A DNA stretch of 64,000 bases from JBLIKP01 sp047635375 (GTDB lineage Bacteria > Bacteroidota > Bacteroidia > Sphingobacteriales > Sphingobacteriaceae), in the NCBI GenBank assembly GCA_047635375.1, contig JBLIKP010000002.1:21103-85102 (forward strand). The letters run 5' to 3'. The translations under genes and the position numbers were made by a program. Every line of letters begins with the position of its first letter. The first letter of the stretch is position 1. Of this stretch, positions 44,840 through 53,855 are shown one piece after another. The notes beneath the pieces were generated by a model. That model was given only the letters and a program-made list of their open reading frames with translations. It searched no databases and was not told the DNA's origin.

Positions 44840-45468
44840 AATAGGTCTGGATTACGGATTTTAAATATTTCGGCTTGAGCCGAAATAAATTCTGAATTTA
44901 AATTATTTGAAAATGGAATATTACCTAAATGAACAACCTTGGATAATTTGATGATAATATCCTCTGTTTCAATATTTACATCTCCAATAAAAACCACCCC
45001 TTTGCAGGTAATGCCATTGTTTTTTAAAAGATTCAATGACAATAATGTATGGTTTATTGAACCTAAATAGTTTTTACTTACTAAAATAACGTCCAAATTT
45101 TTATTGATAATAAAATCAAGATTGGTTTCACTAAAGTTAAGCGGCACCATTAAGCCTCCTGCACCCTCAATAATAAGTGATTTTGGTGTTTTGGGTATTT
45201 GAATTTTATCAATATCAATTTCAATTCCCATCCTGTGAGCTGCGGCATGAGGAGACATGGGATCTTTTAGTTTGTAGCCTTCAGGATGGATGTGGATTTT
45301 TGCTGGTTGAACCAGTTTTTTGAGTTTAATGCTGTCTGAATTATCTAAATCTCCTGCTTGAACTGGTTTCCAATAGTCGGCGTCAAATGCCCGACATAAA
45401 ATAGCGGAAACCACTGTTTTGCCAACGTCGGTATCAATACCAGCTATATAAAGTTGCTTTCCTGCCAT
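44836..45468 (-). CDS. bioD: Dethiobiotin synthetase
   Basis: A 210-residue P-loop protein. The ATP motif is GIDTDVGKT (10-18), and the second motif EGAGGLMVPL binds the substrate carbamate. It closes the ureido ring of DAPA with CO2 and ATP. The gene overlaps bioF by 25 nt and bioA by 4 nt, indicating translational coupling. Confidence 0.95.
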   Translation of the reverse strand: MAGKQLYIAGIDTDVGKTVVSAILCRAFDADYWKPVQAGDLDNSDSIKLKKLVQPAKIHIHPEGYKLKDPMSPHAAAHRMGIEIDIDKIQIPKTPKSLIIEGAGGLMVPLNFSETNLDFIINKNLDVILVSKNYLGSINHTLLSLNLLKNNGITCKGVVFIGDVNIETEDIIIKLSKVVHLGNIPFSNNLNSEFISAQAEIFKIRNPDLL

Positions 45469-46565
45469 TCTTTTATTGTTTTTAACAAATGATCAACCTC
45501 ATTAAGCGTATTGAAAGAATGAAGACAAATTCTCACTCTTTCTTTACCTACAGCTACTGTTGGACTCACAATCGGTCGAGCGTCCATGCCATTTTTATTT
45601 ACATGTTCACCGAGGCTTTTTACCGCAAAATTTCCTTTCACAATAATTCCTTGAATTTGAGTATTACTGTTTAATAGTCCATTTATTTTTAATTGGTTTG
45701 CGGTTTCCTTGTACCTGTCAATTACCTTTTGAAGCTTTACTCTTTGTCCTTCTAGGAGCGTTTCATTTAATAGAACATTCCAATTATGTTCAATTTGTGA
45801 AGGGGGTGAGGCTGTGGAATAAATTAAACTTCTGGAGAAATTTATTAAGTAGTTTTTTAATTCTTTTGAAAGCAAAAATGCTGCCCCATGGCCTCCGTAA
45901 GCTTTTCCGAATGTTATTAATCTTGCAATTAAATTTGGATGGTTTCGAAATGGATACGAGTAGCCTTTTCCATCTGGAGAATTAACCCCAGAAGCATGTG
46001 CTTCGTCAATAACCAAATAGGCGCCGTAAGCTGCACATAGCGTTAATATTTTTTCAATGGGTGCTATATCACCATCCATTGAGTATAAACTCTCAATTAC
46101 AATTATTTTAACCTCAGACTTTGAAGCCGATAACTTAGCCTCCAATTCCTCCAAATTATTATGAGCAAATTTGATGTGCTTTGCAAAAGATAAACGGTAT
46201 CCATCCCTTACGCTAGCATGGATTAGACTATCAAAAAATATTTCATCACCCTTTTTAGCTATAGCAGAAAAAAATCCAACATTGGCACTATAACCTGAGT
46301 TGAAGATTAATGCGTCTTCTGACCCAAAATATTGGGAAAGGTAACCTTCAAAATCTTCAGTAAACCGGTTGTTTCCCGCGATTAAACGTGACCCATTACT
46401 GCCATGATTCTGTTTTAAAGGAATTTTAAAATTAAGACGATTAATCCCCAAATAATCATTGGAGCAAAAATCAACTAGGCCATCAGAGGTTGTTAGGGAA
46501 CGAAGTAGCCCCTGGTCAGCTCGATCAGCTAATTCCCCTTTTATTCTGTTAATTAATATACTCAA
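45444..46565 (-). CDS. bioF: 8-amino-7-oxononanoate synthase
   Basis: A 373-residue PLP enzyme of the alpha-oxoamine synthase family. DEAHASG (187-193) binds the cofactor ring, and Lys221 in TFGKAYGGHGA is the PLP lysine. It joins pimeloyl-ACP/CoA and alanine with loss of CO2 to give KAPA. The related enzymes KBL and SPT are alternatives in sequence terms, but the bioB/bioD/bioA setting settles the role. It lies 8 nt after bioB. Confidence 0.94.
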   Translation of the reverse strand: MSILINRIKGELADRADQGLLRSLTTSDGLVDFCSNDYLGINRLNFKIPLKQNHGSNGSRLIAGNNRFTEDFEGYLSQYFGSEDALIFNSGYSANVGFFSAIAKKGDEIFFDSLIHASVRDGYRLSFAKHIKFAHNNLEELEAKLSASKSEVKIIVIESLYSMDGDIAPIEKILTLCAAYGAYLVIDEAHASGVNSPDGKGYSYPFRNHPNLIARLITFGKAYGGHGAAFLLSKELKNYLINFSRSLIYSTASPPSQIEHNWNVLLNETLLEGQRVKLQKVIDRYKETANQLKINGLLNSNTQIQGIIVKGNFAVKSLGEHVNKNGMDARPIVSPTVAVGKERVRICLHSFNTLNEVDHLLKTIKEWQESNFI

Positions 46566-46573
46566 AACTAGGA

Positions 46574-47539
46574 CTATGCCGGTTCATTTGCATATTCCTG
46601 AAAGGCTTTTCTTTTAGTTAATCCCAAAAGTTCAAACATTTCACCATCATCTGTAAAATCAGGATTTGGAGTCGTTAGAAGTTTGTCCCCTGCAAAAATA
46701 GAATTTGCACCCGCCATAAAGCATAAGGCTTGGTCAGATAAACTCATGTCCAATCTTCCGGCACTTAATCTAACTACGGTTTTAGGCATGATTATACGGG
46801 CTGTACCAATCATTCTAAGCATCTCTGTTATTTTTACCTTCGGTTGTTCTGCTAGAGGAGTCCCTTCAACAGGCACCAAGGCATTGATTGGAACCGATTC
46901 AGGCGGGGTTGGAAGGTTTGCTAGGGTGAACAACATGTCTACTCTATCATCATGGGACTCACCCATTCCAATTATTCCACCGCTACACACAGAAATCTTG
47001 GCCTTTCTAACATTTGCAATAGTTTGTAGGCGATCGTCAAACTTTCGAGTTGAAATAATTTCTTCGTAATGATCTTCGCCAGTATCAATATTATGATTGT
47101 AAGCGTATAACCCAGCATCGGCAAGTTTCATTGCCTGGTTTTCGGTTAACATACCTAGTGTACAGCAAACTTCCATGTCCAAGCCATTGATACCTTTAAC
47201 CATTTCTAAAACCTTGTCGAAATCGCTATTGTCGCGAACTTCTCTCCATGCTGCACCTAAGCACATTCTTGAAGCACCTCCGTCTTTGGCTTTTTTAGCA
47301 TTATCCATTACGGTGTCCACGTCCAATAATTTGTGAACATCAACACCAGTATGGTATCGTGCCGCTTGCGGACAATAAGAGCAGTCCTCAGGACAACCAC
47401 CTGTTTTAATACTTAATAGGCTGCTTACTTGAACTTCGCCGAAATTGTTATTCTTTGCATGAACCTGTGATGATTCAAGTATTAAGGCCAATAAGGGCTT
47501 ATTATAAATTTCTTTTATTTCTTGTTTTGAAATTCTCAT
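46574..47539 (-). CDS. bioB: Biotin synthase
   Basis: A 321-residue radical-SAM enzyme. The 4Fe-4S motif is Cys49, Cys53 and Cys56 (GGCPEDCSYCPQ). Residues for the 2Fe-2S sulfur donor cluster are also present (RMCLGAAWR, EVCCTLGM, and the arginine in RLSAGR). It inserts sulfur into dethiobiotin to make biotin. It is the first bio gene in the operon, 17 nt after the SDR gene. Confidence 0.97.
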   Translation of the reverse strand: MRISKQEIKEIYNKPLLALILESSQVHAKNNNFGEVQVSSLLSIKTGGCPEDCSYCPQAARYHTGVDVHKLLDVDTVMDNAKKAKDGGASRMCLGAAWREVRDNSDFDKVLEMVKGINGLDMEVCCTLGMLTENQAMKLADAGLYAYNHNIDTGEDHYEEIISTRKFDDRLQTIANVRKAKISVCSGGIIGMGESHDDRVDMLFTLANLPTPPESVPINALVPVEGTPLAEQPKVKITEMLRMIGTARIIMPKTVVRLSAGRLDMSLSDQALCFMAGANSIFAGDKLLTTPNPDFTDDGEMFELLGLTKRKAFQEYANEPA

Positions 47540-47556
47540 TAGTCAGAATTAGATGT

Positions 47557-48360
47557 TTAAAATGGTGCTCCAGGTTCTTTTTTTAAATGGTTATAAACCA
47601 GAGCGTCAGATAATTTTGGAAAAAATTTGCTTAAAAAAACTGTTAATTTCCCGTTAAATGTAAGGATTATGGTTCTTTTCTTTTTTAATAAACCTGAAAA
47701 TAAATAGTTGGCGACCAATTCGGATGACATCATGTTTTTTTCATCCCGAGGAGACTCACCTTGAACACTTCCATCCATACTAAGGGCTGTTTGACGAATG
47801 TTTGAACTTGTAAATCCTGGGCAAATTACCATAACATGTACGCCATTTTTAAGGTTTTCTATTCTTACCGATTCTAAAAAACCCTGCATAGCGAACTTTG
47901 ATGCCGAATAGCCTGTCCTTCCAGGAAGACCTTTATAGCCAGCAATACTGCTTACGCCAACTATTGATCCCTTGGATTTTTGAATATAAGGTAAGGCATA
48001 TCTAGTGCAATAAACTGTTCCGAAAAAATTGACATCCATCACCCTTTGGATAACACTAGGGTCAGTATCAATTAGCCCTGCCCGCATTGAAATTCCCGCG
48101 TTGTTGATAAGAACGTCGATTTTTCCATATTTAGAAACGGTGGTTTCTACCAGCTTTATACAGTCAGCCTCCTTTGATACATCCGTTTCAACAATAATTG
48201 ATTGCACATTTTGTTTGTCAAAATTATCCTTGATTTGGCTCAAGGCCGATAGGTTTCTTGCTGCTAAAACGAGCTTTGCTCCAGCTAATGCAAATCTTTC
48301 GGCACAAGCCTTTCCAATACCTGAGGAAGCCCCCGTAATAATGATAACCTTGTCCTTCAT
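47557..48360 (-). CDS. SDR family NAD(P)-dependent oxidoreductase
   Basis: A 267-residue classical short-chain dehydrogenase with cofactor motif GASSGIGKACAERF, NNAG at about 88-91 and the catalytic YSASK (about 157-161) with an upstream serine. The C-terminal region is hydrophobic (TVFLSKFFPKLSDALVYNHL), as in DHRS7-like membrane-associated members. The substrate is unknown. It is 1 nt downstream of the glycosyltransferase and 17 nt before bioB, so it is co-transcribed with biotin genes, though a direct role in biotin synthesis is not established. Confidence 0.92.
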   Translation of the reverse strand: MKDKVIIITGASSGIGKACAERFALAGAKLVLAARNLSALSQIKDNFDKQNVQSIIVETDVSKEADCIKLVETTVSKYGKIDVLINNAGISMRAGLIDTDPSVIQRVMDVNFFGTVYCTRYALPYIQKSKGSIVGVSSIAGYKGLPGRTGYSASKFAMQGFLESVRIENLKNGVHVMVICPGFTSSNIRQTALSMDGSVQGESPRDEKNMMSSELVANYLFSGLLKKKRTIILTFNGKLTVFLSKFFPKLSDALVYNHLKKEPGAPF

Positions 48361-48361
48361 A

Positions 48362-50311
48362 TTAATTTCCCAGTTTCCTTATTCCGTTAAAAATGAAGTT
48401 TAAGTCATTTTCAATATGGTAGTTTTTTGCGTAAAGTAAATTCAGTCTATTTCTTGTTTCGTCATCGGTTAAAGTTCCTTCCAGATCAAGAGGGGATAAA
48501 ATCCCTTTCTTTAGATCAGGTAATTGTTTGGTTTCGGGGGAGGGAGCATAACCAACCCAAGTTTTCAAACCAATAAATGTTTTTAAAATATTAGGAACTA
48601 GGCCAATGGGTTTTCTTTGTATGAATATTAAAAGGGGGCTTAAAAAAAGGAAAACTAACGATAAAAGAATATCTAATAGTCTTTTGCTTCTTCGGTTTAA
48701 ATTGTCATTAAGATTGTAATTTAACCTTATTGTATAAAGATACCCTGGGTTGTCAACTGAGTTACTTCCAATGATAAATTGACTATCCTCGGGAACGATT
48801 TTATATTCCACATTTTTATCATGAATGTCGCCCATTTGCTGAATAATTTCTTGCGAACTAATATCCTTATTGCAAAAAATTATTTCATTAACCTTATAAA
48901 CTTTATTGATTTCCTTCAATTGTGATATTGTCCCTAAAAATCCTTTTTCAGTGTTGTTTAAGGGATTTACAAACCCAATAATTTCAATTTCTGGGTTTAC
49001 ATCCTTTAGCAATTTGCTGACACGATTACCTTCAATTTCATTCCCAACAATAACAACACTATGGCTTTTTTTCTGACCAAAAGTTAAACTTTTGGTTTTT
49101 AGAAAGCCTAAAATCAACCTGAATGTTGAAAGGGAAAGGAATGCCCAGAATGTCCCTAAAACTATTAGGGCCCTACTAAATCGAAGTTGTTCAGGCTGCA
49201 TTCCGTAAAGGATAAATATCAACAAAGACCCTAACCCTAAACCTCTAAATAATCGTGATATATTTTGTTTTTTGTCATACCCGCCTGAGAACCAAACACC
49301 AATCAACCAAAGGGTAATGTAGCTTGGGAATGCAAAAGTTAGGATTTCGTTGGGGTAAGGTTCAGGTACAAATTTATGATTGTTTTCCCAGTAAATTTTT
49401 AAGAAATATAATCCGCCAAATAAAATAGCAGCATCCAGAATTGGAAAGGTTATTCTTTTAATGAATCTGTTAACTAAAGCCAGAAAAGCCCTAAGGTATA
49501 TGGCAATATGAATAAGAAATGAAAAAGCTTTTGCTCCAGATTGCGAAAAGTGCTTTTTTGCAAAAATCACCATGGCATTGTAAAAAACGAATACATAATT
49601 AATGCTGCCTTTCTTGGTGCTTTCACCTTTATAGTGAATAATGGGAGAATGCGGATAATAATAATTTTTATAACCACCCTTAATAATTCGATAGGAAAGG
49701 TCAATATCCTCACCATACATAAAGAAAGTTTCATCAAGTAGGCCAATCTCATCGAGTGTTTTTTTCCGCAAAAGCATAAAGGCACCTGCTAAAATTTCAA
49801 CCTCATGAATTTCATCTTTGTCTAAATACCCTAAATGGTATTTCCCAAAGGTTTTTGATTTAGGGAATAGACTTGAAAGTCCGAAAATTTTATAAAATGC
49901 CACTGCAGGAGTAGGTAGGCCGCGTTTGGATTCTGGAAGGAAATTTCCTTTCCCGTCCAACATTTTTATTCCAAGGCCACCAGCGTTTGGGTGGTGGTCC
50001 ATGAAAGAAACCACATTGTCAAATGTATCCTCTTGAACCACCGTGTCTGGATTCAATAAAAGGACATATTCACCCTTACTTTCCCTAATAGCTTGATTAT
50101 TGGCAACGGAAAAGCCAACGTTTTCTTTATTTGCAATTAGCTTTACCTCAGGGAATTTTTCACGAACCATTTCATTTGAACCGTCAACCGAAGTGTTGTC
50201 AACAACATAGACTTCGACCTCCAATTTTTGAGATGCCCGGCGTACAGAATAAAGTGCTTGTTCTAAGAAATACTTTACATTATAATTAACGATTACTACC
50301 GTAAGCTTCAT
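48362..50311 (-). CDS. Family 2 glycosyltransferase fused to a degenerate phosphoglycosyltransferase-like region
   Basis: A 649-residue protein. Residues 1-280 are a GT2 domain (VVIVNYNVKYFLEQAL, VVDNTSVDGS, LLLNPDT at 84-90, FFMYGEDIDLSYR). Several TM helices follow, then a Rossmann-like CoA-binding_3 segment (SVVIVGNEIEGNRV, about 425-540), then an end region (539-649) resembling the RR.KRllDi TM and final helix (YAKNYHIENDLNFIFNG) of WcaJ/PglC-type initiating sugar transferases. The catalytic middle of that family (R.G, KFR.M, DE) is not present, so the tail is probably inactive or regulatory. A surface-glycan role is inferred. Confidence 0.85.
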   Translation of the reverse strand: MKLTVVIVNYNVKYFLEQALYSVRRASQKLEVEVYVVDNTSVDGSNEMVREKFPEVKLIANKENVGFSVANNQAIRESKGEYVLLLNPDTVVQEDTFDNVVSFMDHHPNAGGLGIKMLDGKGNFLPESKRGLPTPAVAFYKIFGLSSLFPKSKTFGKYHLGYLDKDEIHEVEILAGAFMLLRKKTLDEIGLLDETFFMYGEDIDLSYRIIKGGYKNYYYPHSPIIHYKGESTKKGSINYVFVFYNAMVIFAKKHFSQSGAKAFSFLIHIAIYLRAFLALVNRFIKRITFPILDAAILFGGLYFLKIYWENNHKFVPEPYPNEILTFAFPSYITLWLIGVWFSGGYDKKQNISRLFRGLGLGSLLIFILYGMQPEQLRFSRALIVLGTFWAFLSLSTFRLILGFLKTKSLTFGQKKSHSVVIVGNEIEGNRVSKLLKDVNPEIEIIGFVNPLNNTEKGFLGTISQLKEINKVYKVNEIIFCNKDISSQEIIQQMGDIHDKNVEYKIVPEDSQFIIGSNSVDNPGYLYTIRLNYNLNDNLNRRSKRLLDILLSLVFLFLSPLLIFIQRKPIGLVPNILKTFIGLKTWVGYAPSPETKQLPDLKKGILSPLDLEGTLTDDETRNRLNLLYAKNYHIENDLNFIFNGIRKLGN

Positions 50312-50431
50312 GGTTGAATTTTGGAATTTATGGTGTAAAGGTAATTAATAGAGGCAAAGGATGAAATAAACCAATAAATAGGATATTAAAAATACCTGAG
50401 TTCATGTATATATCAATTATCTAATTTAAGG

Positions 50432-50439
50432 TAGTTTTG
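50432..50439 (+). promoter_or_regulatory. Putative -7 element (TAGTTTTG) before the hypothetical gene pair
   Basis: TAGTTTTG fits TAnnTTTG, 96 nt upstream of the ATG at 50536. No good -33 partner is present. The remainder of the 224-nt gap shows nothing recognisable. Confidence 0.35.
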
Positions 50440-50535
50440 TGGGGTCAATTTTACTTTAAAGCATTTTTTAGTTTATGTTTGGAAAATCGCAGAAATTGAA
50501 TCTCAAGATGTTTCTTACCTAAAAAGCACACAAAA

Positions 50536-51018
50536 ATGAAGACAATATTAATTAAAGAAAGAAAATTTGATTTTTCCTTTAGCCAATGTATGCTTCAACT
50601 AAAATTGGTGTCGAATGGTCCAATTGAAGCCTCAATAGATTATTCTGACAAAACAAATTCTCAAAAGCCTACAAGAATGGTAGTCAATGAAGGGAAATTG
50701 TTTGCTCCCCCATATTTTAATATATTTGAATCTGGCAATTCTCACTCCTTATTGAGCAAAGAGTTTACCGTTTTGATAACATCTCCTCAATCCATTGAAA
50801 GATTAAATTTAATAATAAAGCCTATTCAATTTGATGGAGGCGCTGTTATTGCCAAGAATTTAAATCTAATGGTGACCTTAAAAACCACGGAAAATGAAGA
50901 AATAGCGATCCCATTTAATTTTGAGCTTAACGATTTTGAGACCCCTGTCTTTTCATTTAGGAAAAGGGGAGAGGAAATTGAGCTAATTCCTCAAAATTCA
51001 ATTACCTTAACCCAATAG
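50536..51018 (+). CDS. Hypothetical soluble protein
   Basis: A 160-residue protein with no signal peptide or membrane segment. It is rich in short alternating hydrophobic segments (FTVLITSPQSIERLNLIIKPI, NLNLMVTLKT, IPFNFELNDF), suggesting an all-beta fold. I recognise no family or catalytic motif. A small membrane protein follows 26 nt later on the same strand, so the two may work together. Nothing in the context points to a function. Confidence 0.7.
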   Translation: MKTILIKERKFDFSFSQCMLQLKLVSNGPIEASIDYSDKTNSQKPTRMVVNEGKLFAPPYFNIFESGNSHSLLSKEFTVLITSPQSIERLNLIIKPIQFDGGAVIAKNLNLMVTLKTTENEEIAIPFNFELNDFETPVFSFRKRGEEIELIPQNSITLTQ

Positions 51019-51044
51019 TATAAATAAATTCCCAATACAATAAT

Positions 51045-51446
51045 ATGGGTATATTCACAGCATTCCTAGGTTTTTTTAATAAGGATTTTCGAATTTTTTT
51101 AAGCCAGTATCGGACTATAAATAAAGTAAATAATTATGCTATTGTTCCTAGGGGAGATAGAGTTTTTATTTTAGGATTATTGACGGTTTTCCATTATCTG
51201 CTAATTCCTTTTTTATTACTATTTTTTCTTTTTGGAAATCAAAGCCTAATTGCAGAGTTCATTCCTATGCCTAATATTTTTGTGATTGTTTTATTAAGTT
51301 TAATATTAATTCGAAGATTTTCTAATGATTTTATTCATTTACATACTCTTATTAAAAATAATAAATTTTCAATATTCCAACATACCTTTGTAGGTATTTT
51401 AATTTGGTTTTATTTTGAATTAAAATTAACAAGCTTCACTTCTTAA
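51045..51446 (+). CDS. Hypothetical small membrane protein
   Basis: A 133-residue protein with three likely TM helices (about 48-70, 80-96 and 112-128) after a basic amphipathic N-terminus (FFNKDFRIFLSQYRTINKVNN). No family is recognised. It is convergent with recR: the stop codons abut at 51446/51447 with no hairpin terminator between. Confidence 0.65.
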   Translation: MGIFTAFLGFFNKDFRIFLSQYRTINKVNNYAIVPRGDRVFILGLLTVFHYLLIPFLLLFFLFGNQSLIAEFIPMPNIFVIVLLSLILIRRFSNDFIHLHTLIKNNKFSIFQHTFVGILIWFYFELKLTSFTS

Positions 51447-52058
51447 TTAACTAGGGTCATAGGGTATTCTTTTTGTTATAGATCTCCCAAGGGTTACCTC
51501 ATCTACATATTCAAGTTCACCTCCAAAAGAAATACCTCTTGCTATTGTTGTCAATAGGATTTCCTTGCCATTTAATTTTTTTGAAATATAAAAGATGGTT
51601 GTGTCTCCTTCCATTGTTGCACTAAGGGCGAGGATAACCTCTTTGGTTGAGTTTTCTAAGCTTCTACCAATTAATGTTTGAATGTTTAGGTCAGTAGGGC
51701 CCACGCCATCCATTGGGCTTATTAATCCACCTAATACATGGTATAGGCCGTTATACTGTCCGGTGGATTCAATGGCCATAATATCCCTGACATCCTCAAC
51801 TACACATATTATTTCTTTATTCCTTTTAGGAGAAAGACAAATCCCACATGTGTCTGTATCTGTTAAATTATGGCAAAACTGACAGAATTTAATGTTGGTG
51901 CCTAGTTTTAAAAAAGTTTCGCCAAATTTCTCAATTTCACCTTGTTTCTCCTTTAATAAGTGCAAAACTAATCTTGTTGCAGAGCGCTCACCAATTCCGG
52001 GAAGTTTGGAAAAAGCTAAAACAGCTTCTTCAAATATTTTGGAGGAAAAATTCATCAA
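51447..52058 (-). CDS. recR: Recombination mediator RecR
   Basis: A 203-residue protein with an N-terminal helix-hairpin-helix (FSKLPGIGERSATRLVLHLL), a four-cysteine zinc finger (Cys59, Cys62, Cys71, Cys74) and a Toprim domain (CVVEDVRDIMAIE onward). With RecO and RecF it loads RecA on SSB-coated gaps in recombinational repair. The length is typical (about 200). dnaX or ybaB, frequent neighbours elsewhere, are absent. Confidence 0.96.
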   Translation of the reverse strand: MMNFSSKIFEEAVLAFSKLPGIGERSATRLVLHLLKEKQGEIEKFGETFLKLGTNIKFCQFCHNLTDTDTCGICLSPKRNKEIICVVEDVRDIMAIESTGQYNGLYHVLGGLISPMDGVGPTDLNIQTLIGRSLENSTKEVILALSATMEGDTTIFYISKKLNGKEILLTTIARGISFGGELEYVDEVTLGRSITKRIPYDPS

Positions 52059-52143
52059 TTCAAAAGTAAAAAAATGTTAACCATTATGTAGGTTTGTTTT
52101 TACGGTTTATTTAATTTTTCCAAAATTCGGCCAAACAATCAAT

Positions 52144-53607
52144 ATGAGCTCATATTTTATACTTTCACTAATTGCATCCTATTTTGGTTTGCTTATTCTA
52201 ATTAGTTATTTAACGACCAAAAACTCGGACCAAAACACCTTTTACAATGGGAATAAACAGGCCCCTTGGTATTTGGTAGCTTATGGGATGATAGGCGCAT
52301 CACTTTCTGGAATAACGTTTATATCTATCCCTGGCGTGGTAGGAAATGTAGATGGGCTTAACGGTCAGTTTTCATATATGCAGGTTGTCTTGGGATATTT
52401 ACTTGGATATTTTGTGATAGCTCAAGTTTTACTTCCACTTTATTATAAACTTAATTTAACATCCATTTATACGTTTTTAGAACAACGATTTGGACAATAT
52501 TCTTATAAAACTGGAGCATTCTTTTTCCTTTTAAGCAGGACAATTGGTGCCGCCTTTAGGTTGTTTTTGGTGGCAACTGTATTGCAATTAGCAGTTTTTC
52601 AAAGTTGGGGAGTACCCTTTGAAATCACGGTGGTTATTACAATTCTCTTGATTTGGATTTACACATTTAAGGGTGGAATTAAGACCATTATTTACACAGA
52701 TACGCTACAGACAACCTTTATGTTGTTATCCGTCATCTTAACCGTCTACTATATAGCTCAAGAGTTTAATTGGGGAGCAACCGAATTGGTTTCAGCAATT
52801 GACCAAGGAGGAATGAGTAAATGGTTTTTTTGGGATTGGAAGTCCCCTAATAATTTTTTTAAGCAATTTTTTTCGGGTGCTTTTATTGCCATTGTTATGA
52901 CGGGATTGGATCAGGATATGATGCAGAAAAATCTTGCATGTAAAAACCTGGGAGAGGCGAAAAAAAATGTATTTACATTTAGTATTATCCTGTTTTTCGT
53001 GAATTTGTTATTCCTTACCCTTGGAGCATTGTTGTATTTATATGCCGCAAATAAAGGAATTGAAATCCCAAGTAAAACAGATCAATTATTCCCAATGCTT
53101 GCCTTAAACAACTTCACCCCGTTAATTGGAGGATTGTTTATTCTTGGAATTATCGCAGCAGCCTATAGTTCAGCCGATTCAGCCTTAACTGCCTTAACCA
53201 CTTCCTTTTGTATCGATTTTTTAGGATTCGAGAAAAAAGGGACGAATATAAAAACAAGGACCTATGTGCATATTGGGTTTTCTGTTCTGTTGTTATTGGT
53301 AATTATTTTATTCAATCGAATTAACAATGACTCGGTAATATCGGAACTGTTTAAAGTTGCAGGGTATACTTATGGACCCTTGTTGGGATTATTTGCTTTT
53401 GGAATGATTACTAAAAGGCCGGTTAGAGATCGGCTGGTTCCAATTATTTGTATCCTTTCTCCAACCATTTGTTATTTCATCAATAAATTCTCAGTTGAAC
53501 TTTTGAATGGGTATAAATTCGGTTTTGAGATATTAATTCTAAATGGTTTCCTAACCTTTGTTGGTCTATATATTTTGTCGGTAGGGAAGGTAAGAAACAA
53601 ACAATAA
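52144..53607 (+). CDS. Sodium:solute symporter (SSS family)
   Basis: A 487-residue protein with about thirteen TM helices and LeuT-fold SSS signatures: QAPWYLVAYGMIGASLSGITFISIPG near the N-terminus, GLDQDMMQKNLACKN in the middle and the IAAAYSSADSALTALTTSF segment, whose serines commonly form the Na2 site. It takes up a small solute with sodium from outside. The substrate (sugar, amino acid, sialic acid or other) cannot be read from the sequence, and no catabolic genes adjoin it. Confidence 0.94.
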   Translation: MSSYFILSLIASYFGLLILISYLTTKNSDQNTFYNGNKQAPWYLVAYGMIGASLSGITFISIPGVVGNVDGLNGQFSYMQVVLGYLLGYFVIAQVLLPLYYKLNLTSIYTFLEQRFGQYSYKTGAFFFLLSRTIGAAFRLFLVATVLQLAVFQSWGVPFEITVVITILLIWIYTFKGGIKTIIYTDTLQTTFMLLSVILTVYYIAQEFNWGATELVSAIDQGGMSKWFFWDWKSPNNFFKQFFSGAFIAIVMTGLDQDMMQKNLACKNLGEAKKNVFTFSIILFFVNLLFLTLGALLYLYAANKGIEIPSKTDQLFPMLALNNFTPLIGGLFILGIIAAAYSSADSALTALTTSFCIDFLGFEKKGTNIKTRTYVHIGFSVLLLLVIILFNRINNDSVISELFKVAGYTYGPLLGLFAFGMITKRPVRDRLVPIICILSPTICYFINKFSVELLNGYKFGFEILILNGFLTFVGLYILSVGKVRNKQ

Positions 53608-53843
53608 ATTATTGATTATAAGTTTGTTTTGCCAAATTCAGTTTACCATTTTATTACGCCCTTTTGAAATAGATTTTTTTGGAGGGTAATATTACTTAGC
53701 CATTTCTGATGATAATATTTCGGAGCATATTGAACCAAGTCCCGCTGGAAGGACTTAAACCTTTTTTATTGAAATATTAATTTCTTAATGAAAAACTAAA
53801 CCCTCCGAAAAAGCGTTTTTTATGCATAGCCATTTGAAAAAGC

Positions 53844-53851
53844 TAAATTTG
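53844..53851 (+). promoter_or_regulatory. -7 element (TAAATTTG) abutting the beta-barrel gene
   Basis: TAAATTTG fits the consensus exactly and ends 4 nt before the ATG at 53856, implying a leaderless transcript if used. The upstream gap contains a weak hairpin AAGTCC/GGACTT (53737-53756) followed by CCTTTTTTA, possibly the symporter terminator. Confidence 0.45.
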
Positions 53852-53855
53852 AATA

